A DNA stretch of 64,000 nt from Enterobacter wuhouensis (GTDB lineage Bacteria > Pseudomonadota > Gammaproteobacteria > Enterobacterales > Enterobacteriaceae), in the NCBI RefSeq assembly GCF_004331265.1, contig NZ_SJOO01000007.1, positions 124,001-188,000 of the forward strand, read 5' to 3'. The translations under genes and the position numbers were made by a program. Under the pieces are notes generated by a model that was not told the origin of the DNA, did no database searches, and worked only from the letters and a program-made list of their open reading frames with translations. Shown here one piece after another: positions 51,350 through 61,517 of this stretch (position 1 is the first letter of the stretch; every line of letters starts with the position of its first letter).

Positions 51350-52745
51350 GCCGCAGTCGCTTTATCTGCAGCTATTGCTCTTTCTGGGCTTACCGCTGCT
51401 GCTGTTGTGGGGACTGTCGGCGTTTAACAGCTACGTTAGCGCCCTGCAGGCGGCGACGCAGGCGTATGACCGAACGCTGCTATCGTCGGCGCGAACGGTG
51501 TCAGAGCGGCTGGTGGTTCACGACGGCAGGCTGGAGGTCAACGTACCCTGGGTGGTGCTCGACAGCTTCGAGCTTAATATGAACGACAGGCTGTACTACA
51601 AGGTGGTCGATCCCGACGGGCGGGTGATCTCCGGCTACGACGACCTGCCAAAGATGCCGCCCTCCACGTCGCGCACCACGCTTTACCCGGCGCTGGCCTG
51701 GTTTTATCACACCGAATATCGCGGGCAGGCGATCCGCGTGGCGAAGCTGCTTCAGCCCGTTAATGAGGACAATATCGTCGGCATGGCGGAGATCTACGTC
51801 GCCGAAACGCTGCAGTCCCGTCGCTATCTCGCCAGCCAGCTGCTCTTTTCCTCCTGGGTTTCTCAGGGGCTGCTGGTGCTGCTGACGCTGATCTTAACGG
51901 CCTGGCTGTTGCGCCGCGTGCTCCGCCCGATGCGCCAGCTCTCCTCGCTGATGGTGCGGCGCGAGCCGGGACTGCTGGCGCCGCTGCCGGAGCTGCTGCC
52001 GTGGTCAGAAACCCGCCTGCTGATTGTGGCCTTTAACCGCTACATTGACCGGCTGCGCGGCGTGCTTTCGCGCCAGGAACGCTTTAATGCCGACGCCTCT
52101 CATCAGCTTAAAACCCCGCTCGCGGTGCTCAAAACGCAGGTCTCGGTGGCTTTAACCCGCAACGATCCCCCGCTGTGGCAGGAAAGCCTCCGGGCGATGA
52201 ACGTGACGCTGGATAACACCATTGTGCTGACTGAGCGCCTGCTGCAGCTTTCGGCGGTGAAGCGCAAAGAGCAGGGAGAGCGCCAGTTCACGCCGGTAGA
52301 TCTGGTGCAGGTGGTGCAGAACTGCTGCTTTTCCCGGCTGGCGCAGGCGCGCAGCAAAGCGATCGATTTGGGGTACGACGGCGAACAACAGCCGATGTTG
52401 ATGGAAGGCGATGTTGTTTTACTGAGCGAACTCTGCGCCAACCTGCTGGATAACGCCATCAAATACACGCCGGAGAGAGGGATCGTGACGGTTTTCCTGC
52501 GCGCGGGTAGCGGGGCGGTTGAGCTAAGCGTAGAGGACAGCGGACCGGGTATTGCAGAAAATCTGATCCCACAGGCCGTGCTGCCGTTTCACCGTCTCGA
52601 TAACGTGGGCGACGCGGCCGGATCGGGCATTGGGCTGGCGCTGGCGAGCGATATTGCCCGGCTGCACCGTAGCCATCTGCAGCTGACGCGCAGCGAAGCC
52701 TTAGGCGGACTGAGCGTGAAAATCCGTTTTTTGCTGATGGAATAA
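51336..52745 (+). CDS. tctE: Sensor histidine kinase TctE
   Basis: A 469-residue membrane kinase. A first helix (about 8-28) is followed by a periplasmic sensor of about 140 residues, a second helix (about 175-195), HAMP-like linker, and the kinase core. The phosphorylated His256 is in ASHQLKTPLAVLK; the N box ELCANLLDNAIKYTP and G boxes VEDSGPGIAE and GSGIGLALASDIA are intact. The periplasmic part probably senses tricarboxylates. It is translationally coupled to tctD. Confidence 0.94.
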   Translation: MKWAKPQSLYLQLLLFLGLPLLLLWGLSAFNSYVSALQAATQAYDRTLLSSARTVSERLVVHDGRLEVNVPWVVLDSFELNMNDRLYYKVVDPDGRVISGYDDLPKMPPSTSRTTLYPALAWFYHTEYRGQAIRVAKLLQPVNEDNIVGMAEIYVAETLQSRRYLASQLLFSSWVSQGLLVLLTLILTAWLLRRVLRPMRQLSSLMVRREPGLLAPLPELLPWSETRLLIVAFNRYIDRLRGVLSRQERFNADASHQLKTPLAVLKTQVSVALTRNDPPLWQESLRAMNVTLDNTIVLTERLLQLSAVKRKEQGERQFTPVDLVQVVQNCCFSRLAQARSKAIDLGYDGEQQPMLMEGDVVLLSELCANLLDNAIKYTPERGIVTVFLRAGSGAVELSVEDSGPGIAENLIPQAVLPFHRLDNVGDAAGSGIGLALASDIARLHRSHLQLTRSEALGGLSVKIRFLLME

Positions 52746-52874
52746 AGGCGGATATTATCAAATCGTTACAAACTAATCGTCCGACGCACGCAGAGTCCAT
52801 TGATCCCAGAGAGACTCAGGTTAAAATCTCGCGGTTTTGGGACATCTCTAATTAAATTGTGCGGGATCACGACA

Positions 52875-53414
52875 ATGAAAAAAGTGGCATTGATGGGCTT
52901 AGGCCTGATGATTATCTCTTCGGCGGCTAACGCCATCAGCTTTAACGGCTCGGCGGGTCAGGATTATACCCACCTGGGCTTTGGCCTGGGTACGGAAACC
53001 TCCGGCCTGGCGATGACCGGCGGCTGGACGCATAACGATGACGACGGCGATGCGGCAAGCCTCGGCCTGGGTCTGAACGTTCCGCTGGGCCCGTTCCTGG
53101 CGACCGTTGGCGGGAAAGGCATTTACACCAACCCGAACGACGGTGATGAAGGCTACGCGGCGGCAGTGGGCGGCGGCCTGCAGTGGAAAATCGGCGACAG
53201 CTTCGGCCTGTTCGGCGAGTACTATTACTCTCCGGACTCGCTCTCCAGCGGTATTGACAGCTATGAAGAGGCCAACGCCGGTGCGCGCTGGACCATCATG
53301 CGTCCGATCACTATCGAAGCGGGCTATCGTTATCTGAACCTGGCCGGTAAAGACGGCAACCGCGATAACGCGCTGGCCGACGGCCCGTACGTGGGCGTGA
53401 GCGCAGGCTTCTAA
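52875..53414 (+). CDS. yfaZ: YfaZ-family outer-membrane protein
   Basis: A 179-residue predicted small outer-membrane beta-barrel. It has a signal peptide (MKKVALMGLGLMIISSAANA), then repeated amphipathic strands; NAGARWTIMRPITIEAGYRY and LADGPYVGVSAGF end in the terminal Phe typical of barrel proteins. It matches E. coli YfaZ; function unknown. ATG at 52875 is preferred because it starts the signal peptide; an upstream frame adds 25 non-family residues. It is monocistronic, with a terminator after it. Confidence 0.92.
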   Translation: MKKVALMGLGLMIISSAANAISFNGSAGQDYTHLGFGLGTETSGLAMTGGWTHNDDDGDAASLGLGLNVPLGPFLATVGGKGIYTNPNDGDEGYAAAVGGGLQWKIGDSFGLFGEYYYSPDSLSSGIDSYEEANAGARWTIMRPITIEAGYRYLNLAGKDGNRDNALADGPYVGVSAGF

Positions 53415-53421
53415 TCTCTCC

Positions 53422-53455
53422 GGCGCGGCGTTCCGTCGCGCCTGTTTCTCTCTTC
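53422..53455 (+). terminator. Terminator after yfaZ
   Basis: GGCGCG and CGCGCC form a stem, extended by one G-T and one C-G pair, with a five-base loop, then a pyrimidine-rich TGTTTCTCTCTTCT tract. Confidence 0.7.
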
Positions 53456-53508
53456 TCCCTCGTGCCATATGCGTTATAGTGTTTTGACCATAGAAGTGGG
53501 AGAACACA

Positions 53509-54708
53509 ATGATAAACGTGGAAATGCTATCCACTGGCGACGAAGTGCTGCATGGTCAAATTATTGACACCAATGCCGCCTGGCTCGCCGATGTATTCTT
53601 TGAGCAAGGATTACCCTTAACGCGCCGCAACACCGTGGGCGACAATCTTGAGTCGCTGGTGAATATTCTTCGCGAGCGCAGCGAGCACTGCGACGTGCTG
53701 ATTGTGAACGGGGGACTCGGCCCCACCAGCGACGATCTCAGCGCGCTGGCCGCCGCCACCGCCAAAGGCGAGGGGCTGGTATTGCACGAGGCGTGGCTGA
53801 CGCAGATGGAACGCTTCTTTTCCGATCGTGGACGCGTGATGGCACCCAGCAACCGCAAGCAGGCCGAAATCCCCGCCAGCGCGGAGCTGGTGGATAACCC
53901 GGTCGGCACCGCCTGTGGATTCGCCGTTCAGCTCAACCGCTGCCTGATGTTCTTCACCCCGGGCGTGCCGTCGGAATTTAAGGTGATGGTTGAGCAGCAG
54001 ATCCTGCCCCGCCTTCGCCAGCGCTTTACGCTGCCGGAGCCGCCGCTGTGCCTGCGCCTGACCACTTTTGGCCGCTCGGAAAGCGATCTGACGCAGAGCC
54101 TTGACCACCTGCAGCTGCCGCCGGGCGTCTCGATGGGCTATCGCTCGTCGATGCCAATTATCGAACTCAAGCTGACCGGCCCGGCGACGGAAAAAGCCGC
54201 CATGCTGGCAATATGGCCTGAAGTGCAGCGCGTGGCGGGCGAGAGCCTGATCTTTGAGGGAACGGAAGGGCTGCCCGCGCAGATCGCGCAGAACCTGCAG
54301 GCCCGCCAGCTGAGCGTCACCCTAAGCGAGCAGTTCACCGGCGGCCTGCTGGCGCTGCAGCTTTCGCGTGCCGACGCTCCCCTGCTGGCAAGTGAAGTCG
54401 TGCCGTTCCAGCAGGAGACGCTGGCGCAGACCGCGCGCTGGGCGTCCGAGCGCAGGGTGAAGCATTTTGCCGGGCTGGCGCTGGCCGTTGGCGGCGTGGA
54501 CGACGAGCATCTGAATTTTGCCCTCGCGACGCCGGAAGGTACCCACGCCCTGCGGGTGAAAATGAGCATCACGCGCCACAGCGTGGCGGTGCGGCAGGAA
54601 GTGTGCGCCATGATGGCGCTGAACATGCTCCGCCGCTGGCTGAACGGTAAAGAGGTTGCCAGCGAGCACGGCTGGATCAACGTCGTAGAATCGCTGTTCG
54701 TTGAGTGA
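53509..54708 (+). CDS. yfaY: CinA-like protein YfaY with a degenerate deamidase domain
   Basis: A 399-residue CinA-family protein. The N-terminal MoCF-type domain (about 1-170) has MLSTGDEVLHGQIIDTN and VNGGLGPTSDDLSA, associated with ADP-ribose pyrophosphatase activity in CinA. The C-terminal domain (about 255-395) corresponds to the NMN deamidase PncC domain, but the usual ESCTGG signature is SEQFTGG here, so the Ser normally present is Gln. Loss of deamidase activity is inferred, as suspected for E. coli YfaY. It is convergent with glpC. Confidence 0.92.
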   Translation: MINVEMLSTGDEVLHGQIIDTNAAWLADVFFEQGLPLTRRNTVGDNLESLVNILRERSEHCDVLIVNGGLGPTSDDLSALAAATAKGEGLVLHEAWLTQMERFFSDRGRVMAPSNRKQAEIPASAELVDNPVGTACGFAVQLNRCLMFFTPGVPSEFKVMVEQQILPRLRQRFTLPEPPLCLRLTTFGRSESDLTQSLDHLQLPPGVSMGYRSSMPIIELKLTGPATEKAAMLAIWPEVQRVAGESLIFEGTEGLPAQIAQNLQARQLSVTLSEQFTGGLLALQLSRADAPLLASEVVPFQQETLAQTARWASERRVKHFAGLALAVGGVDDEHLNFALATPEGTHALRVKMSITRHSVAVRQEVCAMMALNMLRRWLNGKEVASEHGWINVVESLFVE

Positions 54709-54715
54709 GCCGTGT

Positions 54716-54735
54716 GCCGGGGCCGTCGCCCCGGC
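54716..54735. terminator. Hairpin between convergent yfaY and glpC
   Basis: GCCGGGGC and GCCCCGGC form a perfect 8-bp GC stem with a four-base loop eight bases after the yfaY stop. T-tracts are short on both sides, so termination strength is uncertain. Confidence 0.6.
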
Positions 54736-54740
54736 AACGT

Positions 54741-55931
54741 TTAGCCCAGCGCCTTCGCCAGCAGGGTGATTGGATGTTCGCAGCGCTTGCTGGTGGACAT
54801 CTCAATCTGCCATTTGCAGGTTTCGCAGTCGGTCACCACGATATCCGCGCCGCTCTCCTCAATCTGCCTGAACAGCGGGGCGACAATCGCCTGCGAGGTG
54901 GCATAGTTTTCACGCTTAAAGCCGTAGGTGCCCGCGATGCCGCAGCAGCGCGAGTCCAGCACCGTCAGCTCCAGCCCCGGAATAAGCCGCAGTAGCTCCA
55001 GCGTATAAAGCGACCAGCCCATCTTCTCCATGTGGCACGGCGTGTGATACACCACCTTAAGCGGTAAGGCCTTCAGCGGTAACGTTTTTCCGCTGTCCAG
55101 CCTGCGCCACAGGAAGCGCGTCGCCAGCTCAATGTGTTCGCGCAGGCCGGTGTTATCCACGTCCAGCAGGTGCGGATATTCGTCGCGCAGCGTGAAGGTG
55201 CAGGTGGACGAGGTGGCCAGCACCGGAATGCCTTTGTCGACAATCGCCTCGCGTAGGGAGGTGACGTTGGTGTTGGCCTGCCTGCGCGCTTTATCGGTAA
55301 AACCGTTGGCAATCAGCGGCACGCCGCAGCATTTTTCCTTACTCAGCAGCTCCACGCCAGTGCCCATGGCGTTCAGTACCTTGAGCAGATCTTTTCCCAG
55401 CTGCGGATGGTTGTAGTTCACGTAGCAGCCGTGGAAGAAGGCCACCCGATCGGCGTACTGCGCCTGTTCCGCCGCGACGGATTTGTACCAGCGGCGGAAG
55501 GTGCCGTGAGAATATTTCGGCAGGCTGCGGTGATGGTCGATTTTAAGCGTGGCATCCAGCAGCTGGCGCACCGGCTTGAGTGCGGTTGCGGCGTTCACCA
55601 GCGGGGCAAACGGCGTTGAAACGCTGCCCATTAGATCGGTATGGCTCAGGATCGCGTCGCGCAGTGTGGGTTTCTGCGTGCTGTAGCGCGCGCGGGCGCG
55701 CTGGATGATATCGCCGATTTTAACGTCCGACGGGCAGGCGACTTCGCAGCGCTTGCAGTTGATGCAGTATTTCAGCGCTTCATCGTAAAGCCTGCCGTCC
55801 TTCAGGCGCAGGCGCTCGCCGTCCGGCCCGGCCTGCTTCGGACCGGGGTAGCGCGGGTTGACGCCGCTGACCGGGCAGACGGTGGTGCATACCGTGCATT
55901 TGATGCAGCTTTCAAAACGGGTATCGTTCAT
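54741..55931 (-). CDS. glpC: Anaerobic glycerol-3-phosphate dehydrogenase subunit C
   Basis: A 396-residue iron-sulfur membrane-anchor subunit of GlpABC. Two ferredoxin-type motifs, [12 protein letters not shown] (residues 9-20) and [12 protein letters not shown] (about 56-67), are followed by two CCG-type cysteine-rich domains ([12 protein letters not shown] and [12 protein letters not shown]). It passes electrons to menaquinone. Its ATG overlaps the glpB stop by four bases. The length equals E. coli GlpC. Confidence 0.97.
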   Translation of the reverse strand: MNDTRFESCIKCTVCTTVCPVSGVNPRYPGPKQAGPDGERLRLKDGRLYDEALKYCINCKRCEVACPSDVKIGDIIQRARARYSTQKPTLRDAILSHTDLMGSVSTPFAPLVNAATALKPVRQLLDATLKIDHHRSLPKYSHGTFRRWYKSVAAEQAQYADRVAFFHGCYVNYNHPQLGKDLLKVLNAMGTGVELLSKEKCCGVPLIANGFTDKARRQANTNVTSLREAIVDKGIPVLATSSTCTFTLRDEYPHLLDVDNTGLREHIELATRFLWRRLDSGKTLPLKALPLKVVYHTPCHMEKMGWSLYTLELLRLIPGLELTVLDSRCCGIAGTYGFKRENYATSQAIVAPLFRQIEESGADIVVTDCETCKWQIEMSTSKRCEHPITLLAKALG

Positions 55932-57145
55932 CGCTCAGCCTCCGTGCGCTGGATAATCTGCTCTGCCACGTGGAGCGCCGTCACCGCGCAAACGCCGCCG
56001 CCGCAGCCCTGCACGATGGGATCGTAGCCGCCCAGCAGCGAGCCGATGGCGAAGAGATTACTGACGGGTTTACCGGAAAGTTGCGGATGCAGCTGGTTAT
56101 CGACAATCACGCCGAACTGCTGCCAGGGCTGCGGGGTGAAGAAATCACTCTGATACCAGTCCGCGCGCGAGGCGCTTTGCCGGACGTCCAGCCCCAGGAT
56201 CGCCTCCCGAATGCCCTCCCGGCTGCTGAGCAATCCGTTGCTGAAAAAGCTGCCGCTGGCCAGCACCGTATAGCGTGCCCGAAGGGGAATATCGCCGTGG
56301 TTTCGTGTCCACACCTCGCTGGCCTCGCCGCCGTTCAGCGTGATTTTTTTTACTTCATCACCCGCCATCCACACGCCGCCCTGCGCCACGAACCGGCGCT
56401 GCAGCTGGGTATGCAGGCGAATGCCCGGAATGGACGGTGGAAGCGTGGGAAGCAGCCCGAGGGTGCAGGAAAGACGTTCCGACAGCCAGCGCCAGAGACG
56501 GTTGTCCGCAAGGCCAAAGCAGGCGGGCATAAACAGCGCGTCGTATTTCTCACCGAGGGGTTTGAGCGCTTCATAGATCAGCGGCCACTTATCTTCGTTA
56601 TCCAGCAGTCGGGCAATATTGACCGCACGGAACTCGCTGGGATTATCGCGCAGAACGTCAAGCTCGGGCAGGTCTATCTCCGCTGTTTCTGCATTAACGC
56701 CCTGGCGACAGAGCGATGCCGCCGCGAGGTGCGGCTGAAAATCGAGAAAACCACTGATGCCGACCACCAGCACGGTCTCATCCTTAAACGGTGCGACGGG
56801 AACGTCTTCCGGGCTGAGCCAGGCGGAGCGCAGGGTGCCAAGCGGCGTCACGCGCTTATGGTTTTGCCGCGCGCTGCCCTGCAGCCGCGCGCCGCACTCT
56901 GCCAGCAGCGCTTCGGTTTCAAGGGCAAAGCGGTCGATATGCTGCGCGCCAATCAGGTGATAGGGGTGCTCGGGCGGCAGTTTATCGCGCCAGGCGTCGT
57001 CCACCAGATCCAGCGATCCCGACGAGAAGTGCAGGGCGCTCTGGCCCCGGGTGATAATGGCGCAGCGCAGCCCCTGCTTCGTGAGCTTAATGCCGCAGAG
57101 CAGGCCCGCCAGGCCGCCGCCGATAATCACGGTATCAAATTTCAT
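55928..57145 (-). CDS. glpB: Anaerobic glycerol-3-phosphate dehydrogenase subunit B
   Basis: A 405-residue flavoprotein subunit that binds FMN. The N-terminal Rossmann motif [14 protein letters not shown] (about 6-19) is intact, and [22 protein letters not shown] near the C-terminus forms the second flavin contact. It is about 14 residues shorter than E. coli GlpB (419). ATG at 57145 has AGGAG upstream and starts the conserved [11 protein letters not shown]; an earlier start adds six residues. It overlaps glpA by 11 bases. Confidence 0.96.
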   Translation of the reverse strand: MKFDTVIIGGGLAGLLCGIKLTKQGLRCAIITRGQSALHFSSGSLDLVDDAWRDKLPPEHPYHLIGAQHIDRFALETEALLAECGARLQGSARQNHKRVTPLGTLRSAWLSPEDVPVAPFKDETVLVVGISGFLDFQPHLAAASLCRQGVNAETAEIDLPELDVLRDNPSEFRAVNIARLLDNEDKWPLIYEALKPLGEKYDALFMPACFGLADNRLWRWLSERLSCTLGLLPTLPPSIPGIRLHTQLQRRFVAQGGVWMAGDEVKKITLNGGEASEVWTRNHGDIPLRARYTVLASGSFFSNGLLSSREGIREAILGLDVRQSASRADWYQSDFFTPQPWQQFGVIVDNQLHPQLSGKPVSNLFAIGSLLGGYDPIVQGCGGGVCAVTALHVAEQIIQRTEAER

Positions 57146-58763
57146 CCTGTGGCTCCTTTTCAAGGCCGCAAAGTCCCTGGTAGACCCAGCGGGTGAACTC
57201 GCTTTCGCGCAGGGCGTCCCCCCAGGCGACGGGCTGAATGCCTTTCCAGCGTTCGTTCAGAAAATCGCTGAGCTGAGCAAGCGACTGGGTAGAGGAAGTG
57301 GCGTGAAAACGCTGCAATAGCCCGGCGGCACGGCAGGCGCATAGCTCGCCCTGACAGGTCCCCATCCCGACGCGCGTGCGGCGGCGTAAATCGAGCAGGT
57401 TATTGACCGTCAGATTCTCCACGGCGTACTGCACTTCCCCGGCGGTGACCGCTTCGCACTCGCACACCAGGCTGCGGCTCAGGCGACCTTCACCCAGCCA
57501 CTGCGGCGTTCTGTCGCCGTGGCGGTAGATAGCGGACCCGCGCAGCGGCGCGGGGAGCGAGATGATTTTTTGCAGCGTCTTCTCGGTGGACTGCCGCGAG
57601 CCGGGCAGCGGCTGTTCCGCCGTCACGCAGCGTTCGGTATTCCCCAGCTTGCGGCAGACGGCATCGGTAGCCCACTCGGCCATCAGGCGGAAGGTCATCA
57701 GCTTGCCGCCGGTGATGGTGATAAAGCCCTCCATGCCGTCGCGCTCGGCGTGATCGAGCAGCACGATCCCCCGGCTGACGTTGCGCCCGCTCGGGTCATT
57801 GTCGCTGGCAACCAGCGGACGCACGCCCGCGTAGGCCCGCAGAATGCGCGTCTGCGCCATGACCGGAGCCAGCTTTTCCCCTTCGCGCAGCAGGATGTCG
57901 ACCTCTTCGGCGGTCACGCGGTTGTAGTCAATCTCGCTGTAGTCGACGTGCGTGGAGGTGGTGCCGATCAGCGAAATGGTATCGCCAGGCACCAGAATGT
58001 CGGCGTCGGACGGTTTGCGGCAGCGGTTGATGACATGGTTGTTGATGCGGTGATCGAGGATCAGCAGCGACCCTTTGGCCGGGAACATGCGGATCGACAG
58101 ATCGGCGTACTCTGCGATGCGCTGCCCCCAGATCCCCGCGGCATTGATCACGACGGCGGCAAACAGCTCGCTGTGCTCGTTATACTGCGTATCAAAGACC
58201 CGTACGCCACGCACGGTACTGCCTTCGCGGATAAGCCCGGTGACCTCGTGCCCGGTCAGTATGCGCGCGCCGTGCTCGCGGGCGTCCAGCATATTGGCGG
58301 CGGTCAGGCGGAAGGGATCGACGGTGCCGTCAGGCACTTTCACCGCGCCGATAAGCGCCGGGTTCACCGAGGGTTCCAGCCGCTGCGCCAGCGCCGGGTC
58401 CATCGCCTCTGCCTGAATACCGGCTGCATTGCAGGCGGTGATAAAGGTCGACTGAAACGGCAGGTCATCTTCGGGAAGGGTAATAAACAGGCCGTCGGTG
58501 GGTTCAACGCAGTGTCGGGCGATGCGCTTGAGGATCTGGTTTTCGGCAATACACTCGCGCGCGGATTCGCCGTCGGTGACCGCATAGCGCGCGCCGCTGT
58601 GCAAAAGGCCATGGTTGCGCCCGGTCGCGCCGGTGGCGATATCATGGCGCTCCAGCAGCGTAACGCTTAGGCCTCTCAGGGCGCAGTCACGGGCGATCCC
58701 GGCGCCAGTGGCACCACCGCCAATGATTATCACATCGCTGTAGCGAGGATCGTGAATGGTCAT
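57135..58763 (-). CDS. glpA: Anaerobic glycerol-3-phosphate dehydrogenase subunit A
   Basis: A 542-residue FAD-containing catalytic subunit that oxidises sn-glycerol-3-phosphate to dihydroxyacetone phosphate when oxygen is scarce. The FAD motif [21 protein letters not shown] is at residues 10-30, followed by [15 protein letters not shown]-terminal BFD-like [2Fe-2S] region has [12 protein letters not shown] and [16 protein letters not shown]. First gene of leftward glpABC, divergent from glpT. Length equals E. coli. Confidence 0.98.
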   Translation of the reverse strand: MTIHDPRYSDVIIIGGGATGAGIARDCALRGLSVTLLERHDIATGATGRNHGLLHSGARYAVTDGESARECIAENQILKRIARHCVEPTDGLFITLPEDDLPFQSTFITACNAAGIQAEAMDPALAQRLEPSVNPALIGAVKVPDGTVDPFRLTAANMLDAREHGARILTGHEVTGLIREGSTVRGVRVFDTQYNEHSELFAAVVINAAGIWGQRIAEYADLSIRMFPAKGSLLILDHRINNHVINRCRKPSDADILVPGDTISLIGTTSTHVDYSEIDYNRVTAEEVDILLREGEKLAPVMAQTRILRAYAGVRPLVASDNDPSGRNVSRGIVLLDHAERDGMEGFITITGGKLMTFRLMAEWATDAVCRKLGNTERCVTAEQPLPGSRQSTEKTLQKIISLPAPLRGSAIYRHGDRTPQWLGEGRLSRSLVCECEAVTAGEVQYAVENLTVNNLLDLRRRTRVGMGTCQGELCACRAAGLLQRFHATSSTQSLAQLSDFLNERWKGIQPVAWGDALRESEFTRWVYQGLCGLEKEPQDEI

Positions 58764-58774
58764 TGTTTACCCTC

Positions 58775-58794
58775 TATGTTCGTTTTTTACCATT
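58775..58794. promoter_or_regulatory. GlpR-like operator near glpA
   Basis: The sequence begins TATGTTCG, a perfect GlpR half-site, and matches the 20-bp TATGTTCGATAACGAACATT consensus at about 14 positions. It lies 12 bp before the glpA start. Confidence 0.55.
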
Positions 58795-58816
58795 TAGCCA
58801 CATCAATAATGTGGTT

Positions 58817-58834
58817 TGTTTGATTTCGAACATA
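58817..58834. promoter_or_regulatory. GlpR-like operator
   Basis: TGTTTGATTTCGAACATA matches the 18-bp core of the GlpR consensus (TGTTCGATAACGAACATA) at 15 positions, including a perfect right half-site CGAACATA. Confidence 0.7.
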
Positions 58835-58908
58835 AACGCGCGCAAATCGAAAGTGAAACGTGATTTCATGCGCTTTTTTGCGCATCCTGTCATATTTCTG
58901 TAACAATC

Positions 58909-58924
58909 TGTGCGTTGATTCACA
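58909..58924. promoter_or_regulatory. CRP-like site in the glp control region
   Basis: TGTGCGTTGATTCACA matches TGTGA-N6-TCACA at 9 of 10 positions. The centre is about 98 bp before the glpT start. Confidence 0.65.
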
Positions 58925-59014
58925 GTAACAATCACCGTGATTTCTTAACATCCCCGCCTCTGGAATCCAGGTGCGAGCCACCTGCTCTCTCAATACAAGG
59001 CCACGGAGGCTGTT

Positions 59015-60367
59015 ATGCTCAGTATCTTCAAACCTGCGCCGCACAGGGCGCGTCTGCCTGAGGCAGAAATAGATCCGCTTTACCGCCGTCTGCGTTGGCA
59101 AATTTTCCTGGGGATTTTCTTCGGGTACGCGGCGTATTATCTGGTACGTAAAAACTTCGCGCTCGCCATGCCGTATCTGGTGGAGCAGGGCTTCTCCCGC
59201 GGCGATCTGGGGTTCGCGCTGTCGGGGATCTCCATTGCCTACGGTTTTTCCAAATTCATTATGGGCTCGGTATCGGACCGCTCGAATCCGCGCGTGTTCC
59301 TGCCTGCCGGTCTGATCCTGGCCGCTGCGGTGATGCTGTTTATGGGCTTTGTGCCGTGGGCAACCTCCAGCATTGCGATTATGTTCGTGCTGCTGTTCCT
59401 CTGCGGCTGGTTCCAGGGGATGGGGTGGCCGCCGTGCGGGCGTACCATGGTGCACTGGTGGTCGCAGAAAGAACGCGGCGGCATCGTGTCGGTGTGGAAC
59501 TGCGCCCATAACGTTGGCGGCGGTATTCCGCCTCTGCTGTTCCTGCTCGGTATGGCCTGGTTCAACGACTGGAAGGCCGCGCTGTATATGCCCGCCTTTG
59601 GCGCCATCGTGGTGGCGATTATTGCCTTCGCGCTGATGCGCGATACGCCGCAGTCCTGCGGCCTGCCGCCGATTGAAGAGTACAAAAACGACTATCCGGA
59701 TGATTACAGCAAGGAGCACGAAGAAGAGCTGACCGCAAAACAGATCTTCATGAAGTACGTCCTGCCTAACAGGCTGCTGTGGTATATCGCGGTGGCGAAC
59801 GTCTTCGTTTACCTGCTGCGCTACGGCATCCTCGACTGGTCACCAACCTACCTGAAAGAGGTGAAGCACTTCGCGCTGGATAAATCGTCCTGGGCCTATT
59901 TCCTGTATGAATATGCCGGGATCCCGGGCACGCTGCTCTGCGGCTGGATGTCGGATAAAGTGTTCCGCGGCAACCGCGGTGCGACGGGCGTGTTCTTTAT
60001 GACCCTGGTCACCATCGCGACCGTCGTGTACTGGCTCAACCCGCCGGGCAATCCTGGCGTTGATATGGCCTGTATGATCGTGATTGGCTTCCTGATCTAC
60101 GGTCCGGTAATGCTGATCGGTCTGCACGCGCTGGAACTCGCGCCGAAAAAAGCGGCGGGCACGGCGGCGGGCTTTACCGGTCTGTTCGGCTATCTGGGCG
60201 GTTCGGTCGCGGCGAGCGCCATCGTGGGCTACACCGTTGACTTCTTCGGCTGGGACGGCGGCTTTATGGTGATGATTGGCGGTAGCGTGCTGGCGGTACT
60301 GCTGCTGATTGTCGTGATGATCGGTGAAAAACGCCACCACGCCGAAGTGCAGGCGCGTCGTCAATAA
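59015..60367 (+). CDS. glpT: Glycerol-3-phosphate:phosphate antiporter GlpT
   Basis: A 450-residue major facilitator protein with 12 membrane segments, which takes up sn-glycerol-3-phosphate in exchange for phosphate. The phosphate-binding Arg45 is present in [15 protein letters not shown], and the second Arg lies in [34 protein letters not shown] is the organophosphate antiporter signature. It is two residues shorter than E. coli GlpT. This carrier also admits fosfomycin. glpQ begins 11 bases after its stop. Confidence 0.98.
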   Translation: MLSIFKPAPHRARLPEAEIDPLYRRLRWQIFLGIFFGYAAYYLVRKNFALAMPYLVEQGFSRGDLGFALSGISIAYGFSKFIMGSVSDRSNPRVFLPAGLILAAAVMLFMGFVPWATSSIAIMFVLLFLCGWFQGMGWPPCGRTMVHWWSQKERGGIVSVWNCAHNVGGGIPPLLFLLGMAWFNDWKAALYMPAFGAIVVAIIAFALMRDTPQSCGLPPIEEYKNDYPDDYSKEHEEELTAKQIFMKYVLPNRLLWYIAVANVFVYLLRYGILDWSPTYLKEVKHFALDKSSWAYFLYEYAGIPGTLLCGWMSDKVFRGNRGATGVFFMTLVTIATVVYWLNPPGNPGVDMACMIVIGFLIYGPVMLIGLHALELAPKKAAGTAAGFTGLFGYLGGSVAASAIVGYTVDFFGWDGGFMVMIGGSVLAVLLLIVVMIGEKRHHAEVQARRQ

Positions 60368-60378
60368 GGAGCATTGCG

Positions 60379-61434
60379 ATGAAATTAACTCAATTAGCGA
60401 CCGGCCTGCTGCTGGCCGGTTTGATGACCGGCTCCGCGCTGGCGGCGGAGAAAATCGTTATCGCCCACCGCGGCGCCAGCGGATATCTGCCGGAGCACAC
60501 GCTGCCGGCAAAAGCGATGGCCTATGCGCAGGGGGCGGATTACCTGGAGCAGGATCTGGTGATGACCAAGGACGACCGGCTGGTCGTCCTGCATGACCAC
60601 TATCTTGACCGCGTAACGGACGTGGCGGAACGTTTCCCCGACCGCGCGCGAAAAGATGGCCGCTACTACGCCATCGACTTCACGCTGGCGGAGATCCGCT
60701 CGCTGAAGTTTACCGAAGGCTTCGAGATTGAGAACGGCAAGAAGGTGCAGGTCTATCCGGGGCGCTTCCCGATGGGCAAATCCGACTTCCGCATTCATAC
60801 CTTTGAAGAGGAGATTGAGTTTGTTCAGGGGCTGAACCACTCTACCGGTAAAAACATCGGCATCTACCCGGAAATCAAAGCGCCGTGGTTCCACCATCAG
60901 GAAGGGAAGGACATTGCCGCGAAAACGCTGGAGGTGCTGAAACAGTACGGCTACACCAGCAAGCAGGACAAGGTCTACCTGCAGTGTTTTGACGCTGCCG
61001 AGCTGAAGCGCATCAAAACCGAGCTGGAACCGAAGATGGGCATGAACCTCAACCTGGTTCAGCTGATCGCCTATACCGACTGGAATGAAACCCAGGAGAA
61101 GCAGCCGGACGGTAAGTGGGTTAACTACAGCTACGACTGGATGTTCAGGCCGGGCGCGATGAAGCAGATTGCGCAGTACGCCGACGGCATCGGGCCGGAT
61201 TACCACATGCTGGTGGCGGAAGGCTCTACGCCGGGCCACGTGAAGCTGACGGCGATGGTGAAAGAGGCGCACGCCAGCAAGATGCAGGTGCATCCGTATA
61301 CGGTACGTGCAGACCAGCTGCCGGAGTATGCCACGGACGTGAATCAGCTTTATGAGGTGTTGTATAACCAGGCGGGGGTGGACGGGCTGTTTACGGATTT
61401 CCCGGATAAAGCGGTGAGCTTTTTGAAGGATTAA
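60379..61434 (+). CDS. glpQ: Periplasmic glycerophosphodiester phosphodiesterase GlpQ
   Basis: A 351-residue secreted enzyme that splits glycerophosphodiesters to glycerol-3-phosphate, the substrate of GlpT. The signal peptide is MKLTQLATGLLLAGLMTGSALA; mature protein starts AEKIVIAHRGASGYLPEHT with the catalytic His and Arg, then EQDLVMTKDDRLVVLHDHYLDR with metal ligands and the second His. Slightly shorter than E. coli (358). It is co-transcribed with glpT. Confidence 0.97.
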   Translation: MKLTQLATGLLLAGLMTGSALAAEKIVIAHRGASGYLPEHTLPAKAMAYAQGADYLEQDLVMTKDDRLVVLHDHYLDRVTDVAERFPDRARKDGRYYAIDFTLAEIRSLKFTEGFEIENGKKVQVYPGRFPMGKSDFRIHTFEEEIEFVQGLNHSTGKNIGIYPEIKAPWFHHQEGKDIAAKTLEVLKQYGYTSKQDKVYLQCFDAAELKRIKTELEPKMGMNLNLVQLIAYTDWNETQEKQPDGKWVNYSYDWMFRPGAMKQIAQYADGIGPDYHMLVAEGSTPGHVKLTAMVKEAHASKMQVHPYTVRADQLPEYATDVNQLYEVLYNQAGVDGLFTDFPDKAVSFLKD

Positions 61435-61444
61435 CGCTGAAATT

Positions 61445-61504
61445 GCCGGGTGGCGGCTGCGCCTTACCCGGCCTACGAACTAACCCTCTCCCACCGGGAG
61501 AGGG
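61445..61504. repeat. REP unit followed by a short CCCTCTCCC palindrome after glpQ
   Basis: A REP unit (gccgggtggcggctgcgcct...ggcctac, 61445-61476) is followed by a truncated second-family palindrome CCCTCTCCCACCGGGAGAGG at 61484-61503. Same pairing of the two families as downstream of hisP. The hairpin may stabilise or end the glpTQ transcript. Confidence 0.8.
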
Positions 61505-61517
61505 GATAAGGAAGCAA

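Larger units (their letters stand above)
58764..59014. promoter_or_regulatory. Divergent glpABC / glpTQ control region
   Basis: A 251-bp AT-rich gap between the glpA and glpT starts. It contains two GlpR-like operators and at least one CRP-like site, described separately. In E. coli the same interval is controlled by GlpR, CRP, FNR, ArcA and Fis. Another weak CRP-like half (CGTGA-TTTCTT-AACAT) is near 58936-58951. Confidence 0.7.

Noticed and set aside
55970..57196. 408-residue open frame antisense to glpB
   Set aside because: Shadow of glpB; no ribosome-binding site.
57519..58670. 383-residue open frame antisense to glpA
   Set aside because: Shadow of glpA; no motif.
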